From the NCBI GenBank assembly GCA_024222395.1, contig JAAEPE010000486.1, forward strand, positions 1-41,624: a stretch of 41,624 nucleotides of DNA, in the 5' to 3' direction. Positions 15,521-24,686 of this stretch are shown here, piece by piece (position 1 is the stretch's first letter; each line of letters starts with the position of its first letter). The position numbers were made by a program, and so were the translations under genes. The stretch is from Myxococcales bacterium. Its GTDB lineage: Bacteria > Myxococcota_A > Polyangia > Haliangiales > Haliangiaceae. Below the pieces are notes generated by a model. The model saw only the letters and a program-made list of their open reading frames with translations. It was not told the origin of the DNA and did not search any database.

Positions 15521-16876
15521 ATGCGCGACCGCTACACCATTACAGACCGTGTTGACGCGGGCGGCATGGCCGAAGTGTTTCGAGGTGTCGCGGAGTCGAT
15601 CCAGGGGTTCAAGAAGTCCGTCGCCATCAAGCGAATTCTTCCGAGCCTGGTCAAGAACGAGAAGTTCGTCAACATGTTCCTCGACGAGGCCAAGGTCTCG
15701 CTCTTCTTGCAGCACGCCAATATTGTCCAGGTGTTCGACATCGGCAAGACCGACGCCAGTTACTTCCTGGTAATGGAGTTCGTCGACGGCTGCAACATGA
15801 AAGCGTTGCTCGACCATCTCAAAGAGAAGGGCAAGCGCATCGAGCTCGCCCACGCCATCTATGTAATGCTCGAATGCTGCAAGGCACTCAACTACGCGCA
15901 CCAGGCTGAGAATCCCGAGACCATGAAGAGTCTCGAGATCGTGCATCGTGACGTTTCCCCACCCAATATCCTGGTCTCCAAGATGGGTGAGGTGAAGCTC
16001 GTAGACTTCGGACTAGCCAAGGCAAATAGTCAGATTGCCTCTACCGACCAGGGCGTGGTGAAGGGGAAGTTCTCATACCTATCTCCTGAAGCAGCGAGCG
16101 GACTCGCCGTTGACAGACGTGCCGACATCTTCGCCGTCGGCATCCTTCTCTGGGAGATGTTCACCGGACGCAGACTATTCTACGGTGACACCGACTACCA
16201 GACAGTCGAACTCGTTCGCCAGGCTCGCATTCCTTCAATAGCGGCTCTGAACCCGGATGTCGCTCCAGAGCTGGAAGCAATCGTACGCAAGGCCCTGGCA
16301 CAAGATCCAAACGACCGCTACCAAGAAGCTGCTGACTTGGGTGATGCCCTCGCACAGTACCTCTTTAGCAACAAGATGAAGGTGACCGCCCGCGATATCG
16401 CAGCGGTGGTCCGAGAGACTCAGCTTGAAAGTGCTCGCAAGCGCAGCGTGGGTCCACAGAATGAGCTCATCAATGTTCTGATCCGCGACGAGATGGCAAA
16501 AGTCACATCCCTGGTGGAGGGCGATGCAGCTCCCACTGGAGGTGAAGGCGCCGGTTCGGCTAGTCTCGATCCCAGCTCTTTTGTCAATACGAGCGACTGG
16601 GAATCGGACTTCGGGATCGAGTCAGGGCCGGTCAGCGCGCCTCCACCGGAAGCGCTGCCGGCGGATTCCCCCGCTATCCCCCCTCCTACAGTGACCCCTC
16701 CTCCCAGCACCGCTGAGGTCGAGTCTCTGCAGCAGATGCTGGAGCCCGATCGCACCGGAGTGCACCAGCGCTCCTCAGCCTCGAGCAGCGTCAAAATAGC
16801 GATTTTTTTGCTGATCGTCTTGGCAGCTGGGCTCGGAGCATCGCTCTTACTCTTCAAAGACAAACTCTTCGGCTAG
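15521..16876 (+). CDS. Membrane-anchored Hanks-type Ser/Thr protein kinase
   Basis: A 451-residue kinase. Residues about 5-275 are the catalytic domain: AGGMAEVF in the Gly-rich loop (the first Gly of GxGGMAEV is Asp12), catalytic Lys37 in VAIKRIL, HRDVSPPNIL with Asp144, VDFGLAK with Asp162, and FSYLSPEA. The HRDVSPxNIL form is typical of myxobacterial and related kinases. A Pro/Ser-rich linker (about 360-420) leads to one membrane helix (IAIFLLIVLAAGLGASLLLF) and five cytosolic or periplasmic residues, so no sensor domain lies outside. It is a natural partner for the PP2C protein at 7731. The stop shares a CTAG tetramer with the converging TPR gene. Confidence 0.95.
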   Translation: MRDRYTITDRVDAGGMAEVFRGVAESIQGFKKSVAIKRILPSLVKNEKFVNMFLDEAKVSLFLQHANIVQVFDIGKTDASYFLVMEFVDGCNMKALLDHLKEKGKRIELAHAIYVMLECCKALNYAHQAENPETMKSLEIVHRDVSPPNILVSKMGEVKLVDFGLAKANSQIASTDQGVVKGKFSYLSPEAASGLAVDRRADIFAVGILLWEMFTGRRLFYGDTDYQTVELVRQARIPSIAALNPDVAPELEAIVRKALAQDPNDRYQEAADLGDALAQYLFSNKMKVTARDIAAVVRETQLESARKRSVGPQNELINVLIRDEMAKVTSLVEGDAAPTGGEGAGSASLDPSSFVNTSDWESDFGIESGPVSAPPPEALPADSPAIPPPTVTPPPSTAEVESLQQMLEPDRTGVHQRSSASSSVKIAIFLLIVLAAGLGASLLLFKDKLFG

Positions 16877-19197
16877 CGCATTTTTCCGATCAGTACTTTG
16901 GCTTCGACGACCATGTCGCCCGAGTTCTCAGGATAGTGTTGTAAGAACATTTCTAGCGCCCGAACAGCGTCGTCCTTGCGCCCGGCTTCGCCGTAGTGGC
17001 TCCCCAGAAAGAACCAAGCCATGGGAGCAGCACCAGGATCGAGAGCGACCACAGTCTCGTAGCTAGCGACCATCTTCTCGAGATCCTGTTCCTGGTGATG
17101 GATTTGCCCAGCCCAGAAGTGAGCAAGGGCATGTGAAGCGTTAAGCGTTGTAGCCTTCTGCAACCACTGCGCTGCCTTTCGCAGATCACCGGAAACCTCG
17201 AAACTGCGACCGAGCCAGTAGGCGACTTTCGCAAGCTCTAGGCGACTGCCCTTGCTCTCGATAAGCATACTGCGCGCTTCGGTAAAGGAAGCGACCGCAT
17301 CCGGCCCACGATTGGTGAGAAGTGCATGAGTTCCAGAAGCAAAGGCGCGCACGGGATCGTTGCGAAAACTCTTTGCTATTTCTTCCAACGAACGAGCAGA
17401 ACCGCGAACGCTATTTGCCTCAAAATGTGCCTCCATCAGGAGGTAGCGAGTTTCCATATCACCTGAGCGCAAACTCTGAGCTCGGTGTAGCTCGGAGATG
17501 GCCTCAATGGGAGCAAGACGGTGCAGCAGGATGCGACCACGCTCGCGAGCAATCTTCCAACCTAGCCATGCGGCATCAACTTGATCCAGGAGATCGCTGG
17601 CACCCTGCGTATCACCGGTGAGCGAACGAGCTCGTGCACAAGCGAGTAATGCGCGGCCATTGCGAGCTCCCTTGGCGACCAGCGCATCAAGAGCCTTCCT
17701 GCCCTCTTGCACGCGGCCATCGTCAATGTCGAGTTCCGCGGCGCCAAGCAGCGCTTCGAGGGATTGAGGAACCATGTCAATCGCTCGGGCGAAGACCTTG
17801 CGAGCTTCTTCGAAACGCCCTTCCGAGCGCTCCAGTCTGGCGAGTTCGATCACGGCGCCTAGGGTGCCATCGGTGCCAGAGATGGGCGCGAGTACATCGC
17901 GAGCCGCCTTGGCTTTTCCGTTGGTTCGAAGAGCTGCGGCGTAGACAATCGCCAACTCCGAACTGGCCGTCCGATCGTACATGGGTTCCAGGCGCCCAAT
18001 TGCCGCCTTTGGCTGTCCCCTGAGAATATCGACTTTGGCGCGGGCAATTACCGCGTCGGCAAGCCGAGGACTAAGTGTGAGCGCTCGCTCCAAATCGGTA
18101 GTTGCCTTGCCGAGTTTCCCGAGTCGTAGCTGCGCCTGGCCGCGTGCGGCGAGAGCTTCGGGAAGGTTCTCAATGTTCTGCACTTCTTCGAGCACCTCTA
18201 GAGCCGAATTCGGATCGCCTTTCGATAGCCGAATTCTGGCTCGGCTGATCCTGGGTTTGGAACGAGTTGGCCATGTTTCGCTCGCCATCTCGGCCTCGAC
18301 CAATGCTTGGTCTAGGTTCCCGAGCCGAATCAATAGATCCGTGAGCATCTCGGAGAACATCCATCCCGAGGGGCGCCCAATCTTGGCCTCCGCAAGCGCG
18401 GTCTTTGCTGCCGCAACGTCGCCACGCTGAACCTTGATCTCTGCGAGAACCAACCCTGCCCACGCCCCCTGGGAAGCGGACACTTCGCCCCCCGTCCTAG
18501 AGCGTTGAACAAGCCCGGAGAGTGTGTCGTCGGGATCCGAGGCATTCTTGGGCAGCTCACCCGCCGCTACCAAAATTCGCGCCTGCCAAATCACAGCGCT
18601 GGGGTGCTCGTCCGCGATGCTCAATGCCCTTCCCATAGCCGCCAGTGCTTCTGGAAAGCGAGAAAGCAAGGCCTCGGCTCTGGCCAGCGCGACATAGCTC
18701 AGTAGTGTTGGAGCAACCTTGATCGCGCGGGCAATGGCGATTTTCGCCCCTTCGCCGTCGCCTGCCAAGATGAGTGCCCTGGCCTCTAGATAGTGACTAG
18801 ACCACGCCTCGGGCGCTGCCGTGCTCAGGAGCTTGGACATCTCGAGCGCTTGCCGCTCATCGCCATCGGCAAGCGCGAGATACGCGCTCGCTTCCAGAGC
18901 TTGCACACTCTCAAGGCTCGCGAGCTTGCCCATGATGGCTTCTGCGCGCGCTGTATCGTCACCGAATTCCCCTGCGAGCCGCGCCTCAGCAACCGCCAGT
19001 CGGGCCAAGCTCTCATCGGTGCTGCGAACCTTCTCAATCCGCGCAATCCAATCGCGTGCCTTGCGATGGCCAATGTAGCTATCCCGCTGCAGGAGTTCGG
19101 AGACAGCTCTATCAGCGGTGCTCACTTGGTGCGCCAAACGGGCCTCTCGCAGTTTGAGCCCGCCAGCCGCTCCGCCAGCCATTGCAAGAAAGGCCAA
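16873..19197 (-). CDS. TPR-repeat protein, C-terminal part of a frameshifted gene
   Basis: 774 residues from a TTG at 19197, consisting of tandem TPR-like helical repeats (e.g. ALAARGQAQLRLGKLGKATTDLERAL, SHALAHFWAGQIHHQEQDLEKMV). The frame is open 73 codons further upstream (to 19416) without a start codon. That upstream sequence encodes a basic stretch (RSKKRLRPGRRLRK) directly before the hydrophobic AWGALAFLAMAGGAAGGL, as expected for a membrane anchor cut in two by the TTG. I therefore read this as the continuation of the ORF at 19227-20330, separated by a one-base shift at the G6 tract (19380-19385). Restoring one G gives a 1152-residue protein: cytosolic TPRs, acidic linker, one membrane helix, then many periplasmic TPRs. 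Confidence 0.8.
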   Translation of the reverse strand: MAFLAMAGGAAGGLKLREARLAHQVSTADRAVSELLQRDSYIGHRKARDWIARIEKVRSTDESLARLAVAEARLAGEFGDDTARAEAIMGKLASLESVQALEASAYLALADGDERQALEMSKLLSTAAPEAWSSHYLEARALILAGDGEGAKIAIARAIKVAPTLLSYVALARAEALLSRFPEALAAMGRALSIADEHPSAVIWQARILVAAGELPKNASDPDDTLSGLVQRSRTGGEVSASQGAWAGLVLAEIKVQRGDVAAAKTALAEAKIGRPSGWMFSEMLTDLLIRLGNLDQALVEAEMASETWPTRSKPRISRARIRLSKGDPNSALEVLEEVQNIENLPEALAARGQAQLRLGKLGKATTDLERALTLSPRLADAVIARAKVDILRGQPKAAIGRLEPMYDRTASSELAIVYAAALRTNGKAKAARDVLAPISGTDGTLGAVIELARLERSEGRFEEARKVFARAIDMVPQSLEALLGAAELDIDDGRVQEGRKALDALVAKGARNGRALLACARARSLTGDTQGASDLLDQVDAAWLGWKIARERGRILLHRLAPIEAISELHRAQSLRSGDMETRYLLMEAHFEANSVRGSARSLEEIAKSFRNDPVRAFASGTHALLTNRGPDAVASFTEARSMLIESKGSRLELAKVAYWLGRSFEVSGDLRKAAQWLQKATTLNASHALAHFWAGQIHHQEQDLEKMVASYETVVALDPGAAPMAWFFLGSHYGEAGRKDDAVRALEMFLQHYPENSGDMVVEAKVLIGKMR

Positions 19198-19226
19198 CGC
19201 GCCCCACGCAGTACTTGGTATTTTTC

Positions 19227-20330
19227 TTAGTCGCCGGCCTGGCCGAAGGCGCTTCTTGCTGCGCCCAGTGGATGCCTCACGGCGTCCTTCGGAATACGGT
19301 GGTTTGGTGGCGACCTTGGGAGGAGACGATATCGCTCGTGCAACAGACTCCGCACGTCCAATAGCCGCCCGCGCCGGCGCCCCCCAAATCCGTGCCGTAT
19401 GACGTCCATATCCTCGTTACGCACCGCAGTGGGTGCAGACTCAAGATAGTCGTAGCCCTGCTCAACTGCGGAGGTATCGTCGGGGAAGAGAGTGCCAATG
19501 GTAGCGGGTCGTTGTGGCCCCGGCTCCTCGTCGTTGGGGAAGAGAGTGTCGACTGTTGCCGGGCGCGCCGGCGTTGGGATCTCGTCGTCGAAATCGAACG
19601 TGCGACTGCTCGGCCGAGGCTGGGATGCCTCCCGCGTGTGTGCACGTGCTCTAGCCGGATCGGGCGTCGAAGGATCTGGAGTCGGCGCATCCGTCATTGG
19701 AATCGAATTGAGGGCTTCGTCGCCACCCCGCGTACCGCGCAGATCCACAAACGGCCCATTGTCGCCATGTATTCCCGGTCCGGGGAGCTTCGCACTCGCG
19801 GGCATCGGAATCGGTGTCGCCTCGATGAGCAAGTCAGCGTCGAGCTCTTCGAGTTCGGGATCGACCTCAATGAGGTCGGCGGCAGAGACTTCCAGCGGAG
19901 CAACGTCTTCTTCTCGAATCGCAACGCCCTCGAGCTCTGGATCGATATTTACAGCGAGCAAGGGCGACGGCCCGGCTACCGCCACCGCTGCCGCCTCGAC
20001 ACGCAACCGCTCAACGTATGGATCCCCCGGAGCGACTCGCGCAGCTTGCTCCAAGACCGCTACCGCCCGCGAGCCATCGCCTTTGCGAAGCAGAGCCTCT
20101 CCCTGCAACGCAAGAGCACTGGGGTTGCCTGGCTGCATGTCCAGCGCAGACTTCATCTCGCCAAGAACCTCGTCAAAGCGCGCCAGCGCCATGAGCGCGG
20201 ATCCCAAGACAACACGACCTTCCACGTTTCCCGGATTGGCGAGCAAGCCGAGTCGGCATACCCGAACGGCTTCTTGAAGCTGGCCTTGCTCTACCCAGAG
20301 ACGACCACGTTGAACAAATTCCGCCGCCAA
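19227..20330 (-). CDS. TPR-repeat protein, N-terminal part of the same frameshifted gene
   Basis: The ORF gives 367 residues from TTG. Residues 1-110 are three TPR units (GRLWVEQGQLQEAVRVCRLG, FDEVLGEMKSALDMQPGNPS, AVAVLEQAARVAPGDPYVER). Residues about 120-310 are an acidic, Pro/Thr-rich linker containing a repeated RPATxxTLFPxDE motif (RPATVDTLFPNDE and RPATIGTLFPDDT). After position 19386 the translation turns Arg/Pro-rich without pattern, which indicates the wrong frame. The genuine continuation is in the -1 frame. It starts 5 bp after the lipoprotein stop, so it is likely the last gene of the minus-strand operon. Slippage, an assembly error and a real mutation all remain possible. Confidence 0.75.
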   Translation of the reverse strand: MAAEFVQRGRLWVEQGQLQEAVRVCRLGLLANPGNVEGRVVLGSALMALARFDEVLGEMKSALDMQPGNPSALALQGEALLRKGDGSRAVAVLEQAARVAPGDPYVERLRVEAAAVAVAGPSPLLAVNIDPELEGVAIREEDVAPLEVSAADLIEVDPELEELDADLLIEATPIPMPASAKLPGPGIHGDNGPFVDLRGTRGGDEALNSIPMTDAPTPDPSTPDPARARAHTREASQPRPSSRTFDFDDEIPTPARPATVDTLFPNDEEPGPQRPATIGTLFPDDTSAVEQGYDYLESAPTAVRNEDMDVIRHGFGGRRRGRLLDVRSLLHERYRLLPRSPPNHRIPKDAVRHPLGAARSAFGQAGD

Positions 20331-20335
20331 AACGC

Positions 20336-20998
20336 CTACTCGGCGATTCTATGGGGCTTTGCGGCCCGTCGCAATGCCATGACCACGTCCTGGTGAGCGG
20401 CCTCGCGAGCGCTAGCCTCAGGCCGAGCATCATCCTCGCCTTGTAGCCCATCAGGGTCGATCCCAGACTTGCCCGTACCGGTTTCCACTTCGTCCTTCGC
20501 CTCAGCCAGCCCTGGCATTTCGTCACCACGTACGAAGACTTCCTCGATCATCAGCCAGCGCTTGCCTTGGCGCTTCCATCTCTGCTCGCTGGTCGTCTTC
20601 TTGACGATGCCGACACGGTCCATGTGCCAAATCCACCGTATCTGAACATTCGCTCTTCCCTGAGTCTCGCCCTCGGTCTTGAGCCGGGTTATGTCGAAGT
20701 CGTCGATGCGCAGCTCATCCTGCAATTGCTCACGCTCATCGAGGAAAGCATCGCGCTCTGCTGGCGGAATGTGGATTGCGCTCTGAGGCAGCTTATCCCA
20801 GCGCAAGCCCTCGTTGTATGAGCGGATATCGGACATCATGTCCTGATTGCGCTTGATGCCACCACCGCAGGCGATAGCGAGAATCGCGGGAAACGCTAGG
20901 AGCCACGCTTGGCGATGGCCAATACGGAGCGCAAATCGTTGCGACCGAACTCGCGTATGACAACGAGCAAGAATAGGAAGAGCAATCCAATTACGCAT
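20336..20998 (-). CDS. Putative lipoprotein of unknown function
   Basis: A 220-residue protein I do not recognise. A hydrophobic stretch ending in Cys44 (LLAFPAILAIACGGG) looks like a signal peptide with a lipidation cysteine, then IKRNQDMMSDIRSYNEGLRW and a charged domain with RANVQIRWIWHMDRVGIVKK and an acidic C-terminus. The only ATG in frame before the signal peptide is at 20998, which overlaps the 3' end of the flippase gene by 103 bp and puts about 25 basic residues ahead of the hydrophobic part. A start at a rarer codon such as ATT (near 20925) would give a normal signal peptide. Sandwiched between flippase and TPR genes in one operon. Confidence 0.7.
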   Translation of the reverse strand: MRNWIALPILARCHTRVRSQRFALRIGHRQAWLLAFPAILAIACGGGIKRNQDMMSDIRSYNEGLRWDKLPQSAIHIPPAERDAFLDEREQLQDELRIDDFDITRLKTEGETQGRANVQIRWIWHMDRVGIVKKTTSEQRWKRQGKRWLMIEEVFVRGDEMPGLAEAKDEVETGTGKSGIDPDGLQGEDDARPEASAREAAHQDVVMALRRAAKPHRIAE

Positions 20999-22512
20999 GA
21001 CTCGAGCATTGTGCCAAGTGCGCCGGCCGTGGGCCAGAAACGTCCAATTGCGATGGTAATGGCACCGGCAATCGCCAGTCGAATCACCGTCAGTACCGGC
21101 AAACTCGCTCCTGTGCTCCTGTGCAGGAGCCAGATGCTTGTAGTGGCCCCCAATAGCATCGCCCCGGAGGTCGCTGCTGCACTGGCTGTGAGCATCTCGC
21201 GGCCGGGCTCAAACCGTGGAATTACCAGGGCATTGGCGACCGCAGCCACCGCGAGGGTCATCGCCACACAGATGAGGGCGCGTCGAGTGTCTCCAGAGCC
21301 ATTCAAGATGGTTCCGGCAATGACGAAGATGGCAAAGGCAACGTTGCCAAGAGCCAGGAACGCCAGCGCTGGCGCACCTGCATAGGCGTAGTCTGCAGCG
21401 TAGGGAATGTCGAGCAGCGCCTGAGGATTGGCCGCAAAGACCACGCCGATGGAAGCCGCGAAGATTGCCGAGTAGCGAAGGGTCGTGCGCACGTAGCGTC
21501 GGGTCGCCTCCTTGTCGCTTACGAAGGTCGAGCGTGAGACCAGTGGGAAGATGACGAACGTCGCAGCGATAATCGCCTGATAGGAGAGTCGCGCGAGGTT
21601 TTGCACGGCGCGGTAGTAGCCGACCTGGGCGTCTGCGGCATCGGAGGGGTCGAGAGGGCCTGCGGCCTGGGCCAGCCAACTGGGAATCACGTCGCCAACA
21701 AACGCTTGCGTTTGCGACGAATTTGCTTGAAACCACTCGGTGGCTATTCGCTTGAGCAGAAGTTGGTCGATGACCATGATGAGGTTCATGAGCACGAGGT
21801 AGAGGGCGACGCTGCGGAAGAAGGATCGGAGCGGACGCATAGGCTGCGCCGGTGCACTGTCCTGACTAGCGCGGCCGGGCAAGCCCACAGTGAAGCTGGA
21901 AATTAGAATAATTCCGACCACGGCCAGAATCCAACCGGAGATGATTCCGTACAATCCAAACCCAGCACTGGCGAGACCGAGAATGCCTGCCGCCCGCATT
22001 GTGGCAAACGACATGTCGAGGCCAGCCTGCTTGTGAAACGCCCGGGTGCCGTTGGCTCGGCCCACAAAGACAGCGTAGAACGAGTAGCCTGCGAGAATAC
22101 CTGAGGCCAGCATGAGTGGACCAGTCTTGCGAGCATCATGGAAGAAGCTCGCAAAGAGCGGTGCGGCGGCGGCGAAGGAAACCGCGATGGGTAGCCCGAC
22201 TCTGAGGTGCATACGAAAGCCCGCACGCTGCACCGCACGGGCCTTTTCCGGGTCTTGCGAGGTGAAGCGAGAGACGGCTTGAATCGTGCCGACGATAAGC
22301 ACATTATTGATAGGAGAGACGAGAGAGGAGACCACCCCATACGCGCCGAAGGTGACGTTGCTAACAATTGCCGGCAATCGGAACTCAATAACGGCACCTA
22401 TCACCATGAAGTAGAGTTTGGCGGCGGCAATGAAGAGCACGCCACGGCCAGCGCTACGCTCCTCACTCTTGCCCAACGCCCCCTCGGAGGGCTTCTCCAC
22501 CTTTTCGCTCAT
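20896..22512 (-). CDS. Oligosaccharide/polysaccharide flippase (MVF/Wzx-type)
   Basis: A 538-residue integral membrane protein with about 12-14 hydrophobic helices, beginning after a charged 20-residue N-terminus (GRGVLFIAAAKLYFMVIGAVI). The first helices and the VSNVTFGAYGVVSSLVSPINNVL segment fit the polysaccharide biosynthesis flippase branch of the MOP (MATE/MurJ/Wzx) superfamily, which moves lipid-linked sugars across the inner membrane. The cargo is unknown: no O-antigen or peptidoglycan genes adjoin it, although a GT39-type glycosyltransferase lies at 25950. Its ATG overlaps the prmC stop as ATGA (22509-22512), so translation is probably coupled. Confidence 0.85.
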   Translation of the reverse strand: MSEKVEKPSEGALGKSEERSAGRGVLFIAAAKLYFMVIGAVIEFRLPAIVSNVTFGAYGVVSSLVSPINNVLIVGTIQAVSRFTSQDPEKARAVQRAGFRMHLRVGLPIAVSFAAAAPLFASFFHDARKTGPLMLASGILAGYSFYAVFVGRANGTRAFHKQAGLDMSFATMRAAGILGLASAGFGLYGIISGWILAVVGIILISSFTVGLPGRASQDSAPAQPMRPLRSFFRSVALYLVLMNLIMVIDQLLLKRIATEWFQANSSQTQAFVGDVIPSWLAQAAGPLDPSDAADAQVGYYRAVQNLARLSYQAIIAATFVIFPLVSRSTFVSDKEATRRYVRTTLRYSAIFAASIGVVFAANPQALLDIPYAADYAYAGAPALAFLALGNVAFAIFVIAGTILNGSGDTRRALICVAMTLAVAAVANALVIPRFEPGREMLTASAAATSGAMLLGATTSIWLLHRSTGASLPVLTVIRLAIAGAITIAIGRFWPTAGALGTMLESCVIGLLFLFLLVVIREFGRNDLRSVLAIAKRGS

Positions 22513-23405
22513 ATCGACCTATTCGCCATGCGAAAGAATGTCACGCGGGCCCGTCCAGCGAGATCCGAACGAGTCTGAACATCTACGCATCCCGCTTCCG
22601 AGGCAAGGGCACAAATCGCCTCGCCCTGGTCGAAACCATGCTCGAGAGCTGCCCAGCCACCAGGCTCGAGGATACGCACGAGACCGCCAACCATTTCGCT
22701 AATGAGTTCGGTGCCCTTTGGGCCGCCACAGAGCGCACTGTGGGGCTCGTGCAAGACATCCGCAGAGAGCCCTTTCATATCGGCCTCGCTGATGTAGGGC
22801 AGATTGGAGACCAGTAGTGAGAACGAGTCCGAAACCAGCGGCTCGAGCAAGTGCCCCTGCCGCAACTCTATCCTCTCACTTACAGTGTTCGCCTCAGCGT
22901 TTCTCTTAGCCACCTCGAGTGCGTCTGCACTGATGTCCGTGGCGACGAATTGCCACTCTTTGCGCTCGTGAGCGAGGGCCACCGATACGGCTCCAGAGCC
23001 GGTCGCCACTTCCACTACTCGCAACGCTCCCCCCTCTTCGCCAAGAAGGGAGTCGCCGAGTTCGAGGGCGACTTGAACGAGCGTCTCCGTGTCAGGCCGA
23101 GGAATTAGTACCCGTTCGTCGACCGAGAACGGCAGTGACCAAAACTCCTGGGTGCCGGTCAAATAGGCCACCGGTTCTCCGTCGAGACGACGTTGGATTA
23201 GCTCGCGATAGGCAGTGAGTTCCCCCGGGGCCAGAGGCGAATCGAAGCTCGTGTAAAGCGCCATCCGCGGACACTTGAGAACGTGGGCCAATAGGATCTG
23301 TGCGTCGAGGCGAGTGCCCTCCTGACCTGCGCGCTCAAAGCGGCCTGCGGTCCAGTCAAGCACTTTCAAAGTGGTCCATGCCTCGCTCACGCCGCTGTCT
23401 ACCAC
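22509..23405 (-). CDS. prmC: Peptide chain release factor N5-glutamine methyltransferase PrmC (HemK)
   Basis: A 298-residue SAM-dependent methyltransferase that methylates the Gln of the GGQ loop of release factors. The N-terminal helical release-factor-binding domain (LDAQILLAHVLKCPRMALY) is followed by YLTGTQEFWSLPFSVDERVLIPRPDTETLV, highly typical of PrmC, and the SAM site EVATGSGAVSVALA (132-145). The catalytic NPPY motif reads NLPY (201-204), an unusual Pro-to-Leu change. It starts at GTG; a second GTG lies five codons in. The gene is inside the minus-strand operon, 25 bp after the glycerate kinase and overlapping the flippase by 4 bp. Confidence 0.92.
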   Translation of the reverse strand: MVDSGVSEAWTTLKVLDWTAGRFERAGQEGTRLDAQILLAHVLKCPRMALYTSFDSPLAPGELTAYRELIQRRLDGEPVAYLTGTQEFWSLPFSVDERVLIPRPDTETLVQVALELGDSLLGEEGGALRVVEVATGSGAVSVALAHERKEWQFVATDISADALEVAKRNAEANTVSERIELRQGHLLEPLVSDSFSLLVSNLPYISEADMKGLSADVLHEPHSALCGGPKGTELISEMVGGLVRILEPGGWAALEHGFDQGEAICALASEAGCVDVQTRSDLAGRARVTFFRMANRSI

Positions 23406-23430
23406 ATCCCCTGTGGAGAGCCTGCTCCGT

Positions 23431-24684
23431 CTAGGAGATCTGTATCAAGACGAGATCCGCGTGGTTCACACCAGTGGGGCCGGTCACCAGCTGGGCTCCG
23501 ATCGAGGCGAGCACTCGGGCCGAATCGCAAGAATCCAGAGCCTTGCGCGGACAGAGCTTCGCACGCAGAAGGTCTTCCCAAGTGGCGCCGTCGACAAAGG
23601 CGCCCGCGGCATCCGAGTTGCCATCAATGCCATCACTTCCAGCAACCAGGATCTCAACTCCCCGACGTCCAGATATCCGTTCCGCCAGAAGCAACGCCAG
23701 GTGTTGGGCGCGCCCACCCCGCCCCGGGTTCGACGGCAATGAGATTGTGGCCTCGCCGCCGCCAATCCACAGACCGTGCTCGTCATGCTGCGTATCCAAA
23801 ATCGCGTTGCAGAGCAGCTCGCAAACGCTTTCTACCGAGCCAACGAGTGGTTCGGAGATTCGGTAAACCTGCGCGCCACGAGACTCAGCTTCGACGACGG
23901 CATGATCGACCAGGCTGCTCATACCTGCCAGTAGTACTGCTGTATCCCCAGGGCGCCCTAGCTTTGGGGATTCCTCATGCAGACCATGAGTGCCATCAAC
24001 GAGATGCGTCAGCGCCTCCCCGCCGGCCCTTTGGGGGCAGAGGCGCTGTACGATAGCCAGCGCCTCGCTATAGCTAGAGGAGTCTGGGCAGGTCGGCCCG
24101 GATGCGACCGTACTCAGACAATCCCCTAGCACATCGCTAAGAACCAGGGTTGTCACCGGGTATGCGGATGCGGCGGCCAGGCGCCCGCCTTTGATCCGGC
24201 TAAGGTGTTTGCGAACTGCGTTTAGCTCGGAAATATCACTCCCCTCAGCATAGACCGCCCCCAGAAGGGCAGCCTTGGCCTCGAGGCTCACACCATCTGC
24301 AGGCAGGGTTGCGAGCGCAGAGCCACCACCGGATATCAGTGCCAACACTGGGCCCTGCGCGTTGGCGGCAGCATGCAGGAGAGCTCGGGCCGCCGCCGCC
24401 GAACGCTCCGTCGGCACAGGGTGGTCACTCTTCATCCAATGCGTCGGAGCCCCGGGCGGTAGGTCCTGAGCCACCACCACTTCACAATTGATCCTGTCGC
24501 CGAGCACCTCACGTGCGCCCGTCGCCATCGCGCAGGCCGCCTTGCCCAGAGCCAGCAACGTGACCTTCTCAGCGGGGCCCTCCTCGTGCAGTAGCCTGTT
24601 CTCGCGCAGATACTTGCTTACGAAGGCGGCGGGATCGAGAGACTCAATGACCACGCCAAAGAGCTCAGACAGTGAGATCTGCAT
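23431..24684 (-). CDS. Glycerate 2-kinase (DUF4147/MOFRL family)
   Basis: A 417-residue enzyme that probably phosphorylates D-glycerate to 2-phosphoglycerate with ATP. Family motifs: VPTERSAAAARALL, ALISGGGSALATLPADGVSL (Gly-rich loop), ELNAVRKHLSRIKGGRLA, LVLSDVLGDCLSTVASGPTCPD, GRGGRAQHLALLLA, and GSDGIDGNSDAAGAFVDG at the MOFRL C-terminal domain. Length is normal. The ATG (24684) is two bases beyond the stop of the upstream aminotransferase, so the two are almost certainly co-transcribed. An aminotransferase plus glycerate kinase would fit serine/glyoxylate or hydroxypyruvate metabolism, but no hydroxypyruvate reductase is visible. Confidence 0.9.
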   Translation of the reverse strand: MQISLSELFGVVIESLDPAAFVSKYLRENRLLHEEGPAEKVTLLALGKAACAMATGAREVLGDRINCEVVVAQDLPPGAPTHWMKSDHPVPTERSAAAARALLHAAANAQGPVLALISGGGSALATLPADGVSLEAKAALLGAVYAEGSDISELNAVRKHLSRIKGGRLAAASAYPVTTLVLSDVLGDCLSTVASGPTCPDSSSYSEALAIVQRLCPQRAGGEALTHLVDGTHGLHEESPKLGRPGDTAVLLAGMSSLVDHAVVEAESRGAQVYRISEPLVGSVESVCELLCNAILDTQHDEHGLWIGGGEATISLPSNPGRGGRAQHLALLLAERISGRRGVEILVAGSDGIDGNSDAAGAFVDGATWEDLLRAKLCPRKALDSCDSARVLASIGAQLVTGPTGVNHADLVLIQIS

Positions 24685-24686
24685 AC

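Noticed and set aside
19392..20396. 334-codon plus-strand ORF across the TPR gene
   Set aside because: Arg-rich shadow; the minus strand carries clear TPR units.
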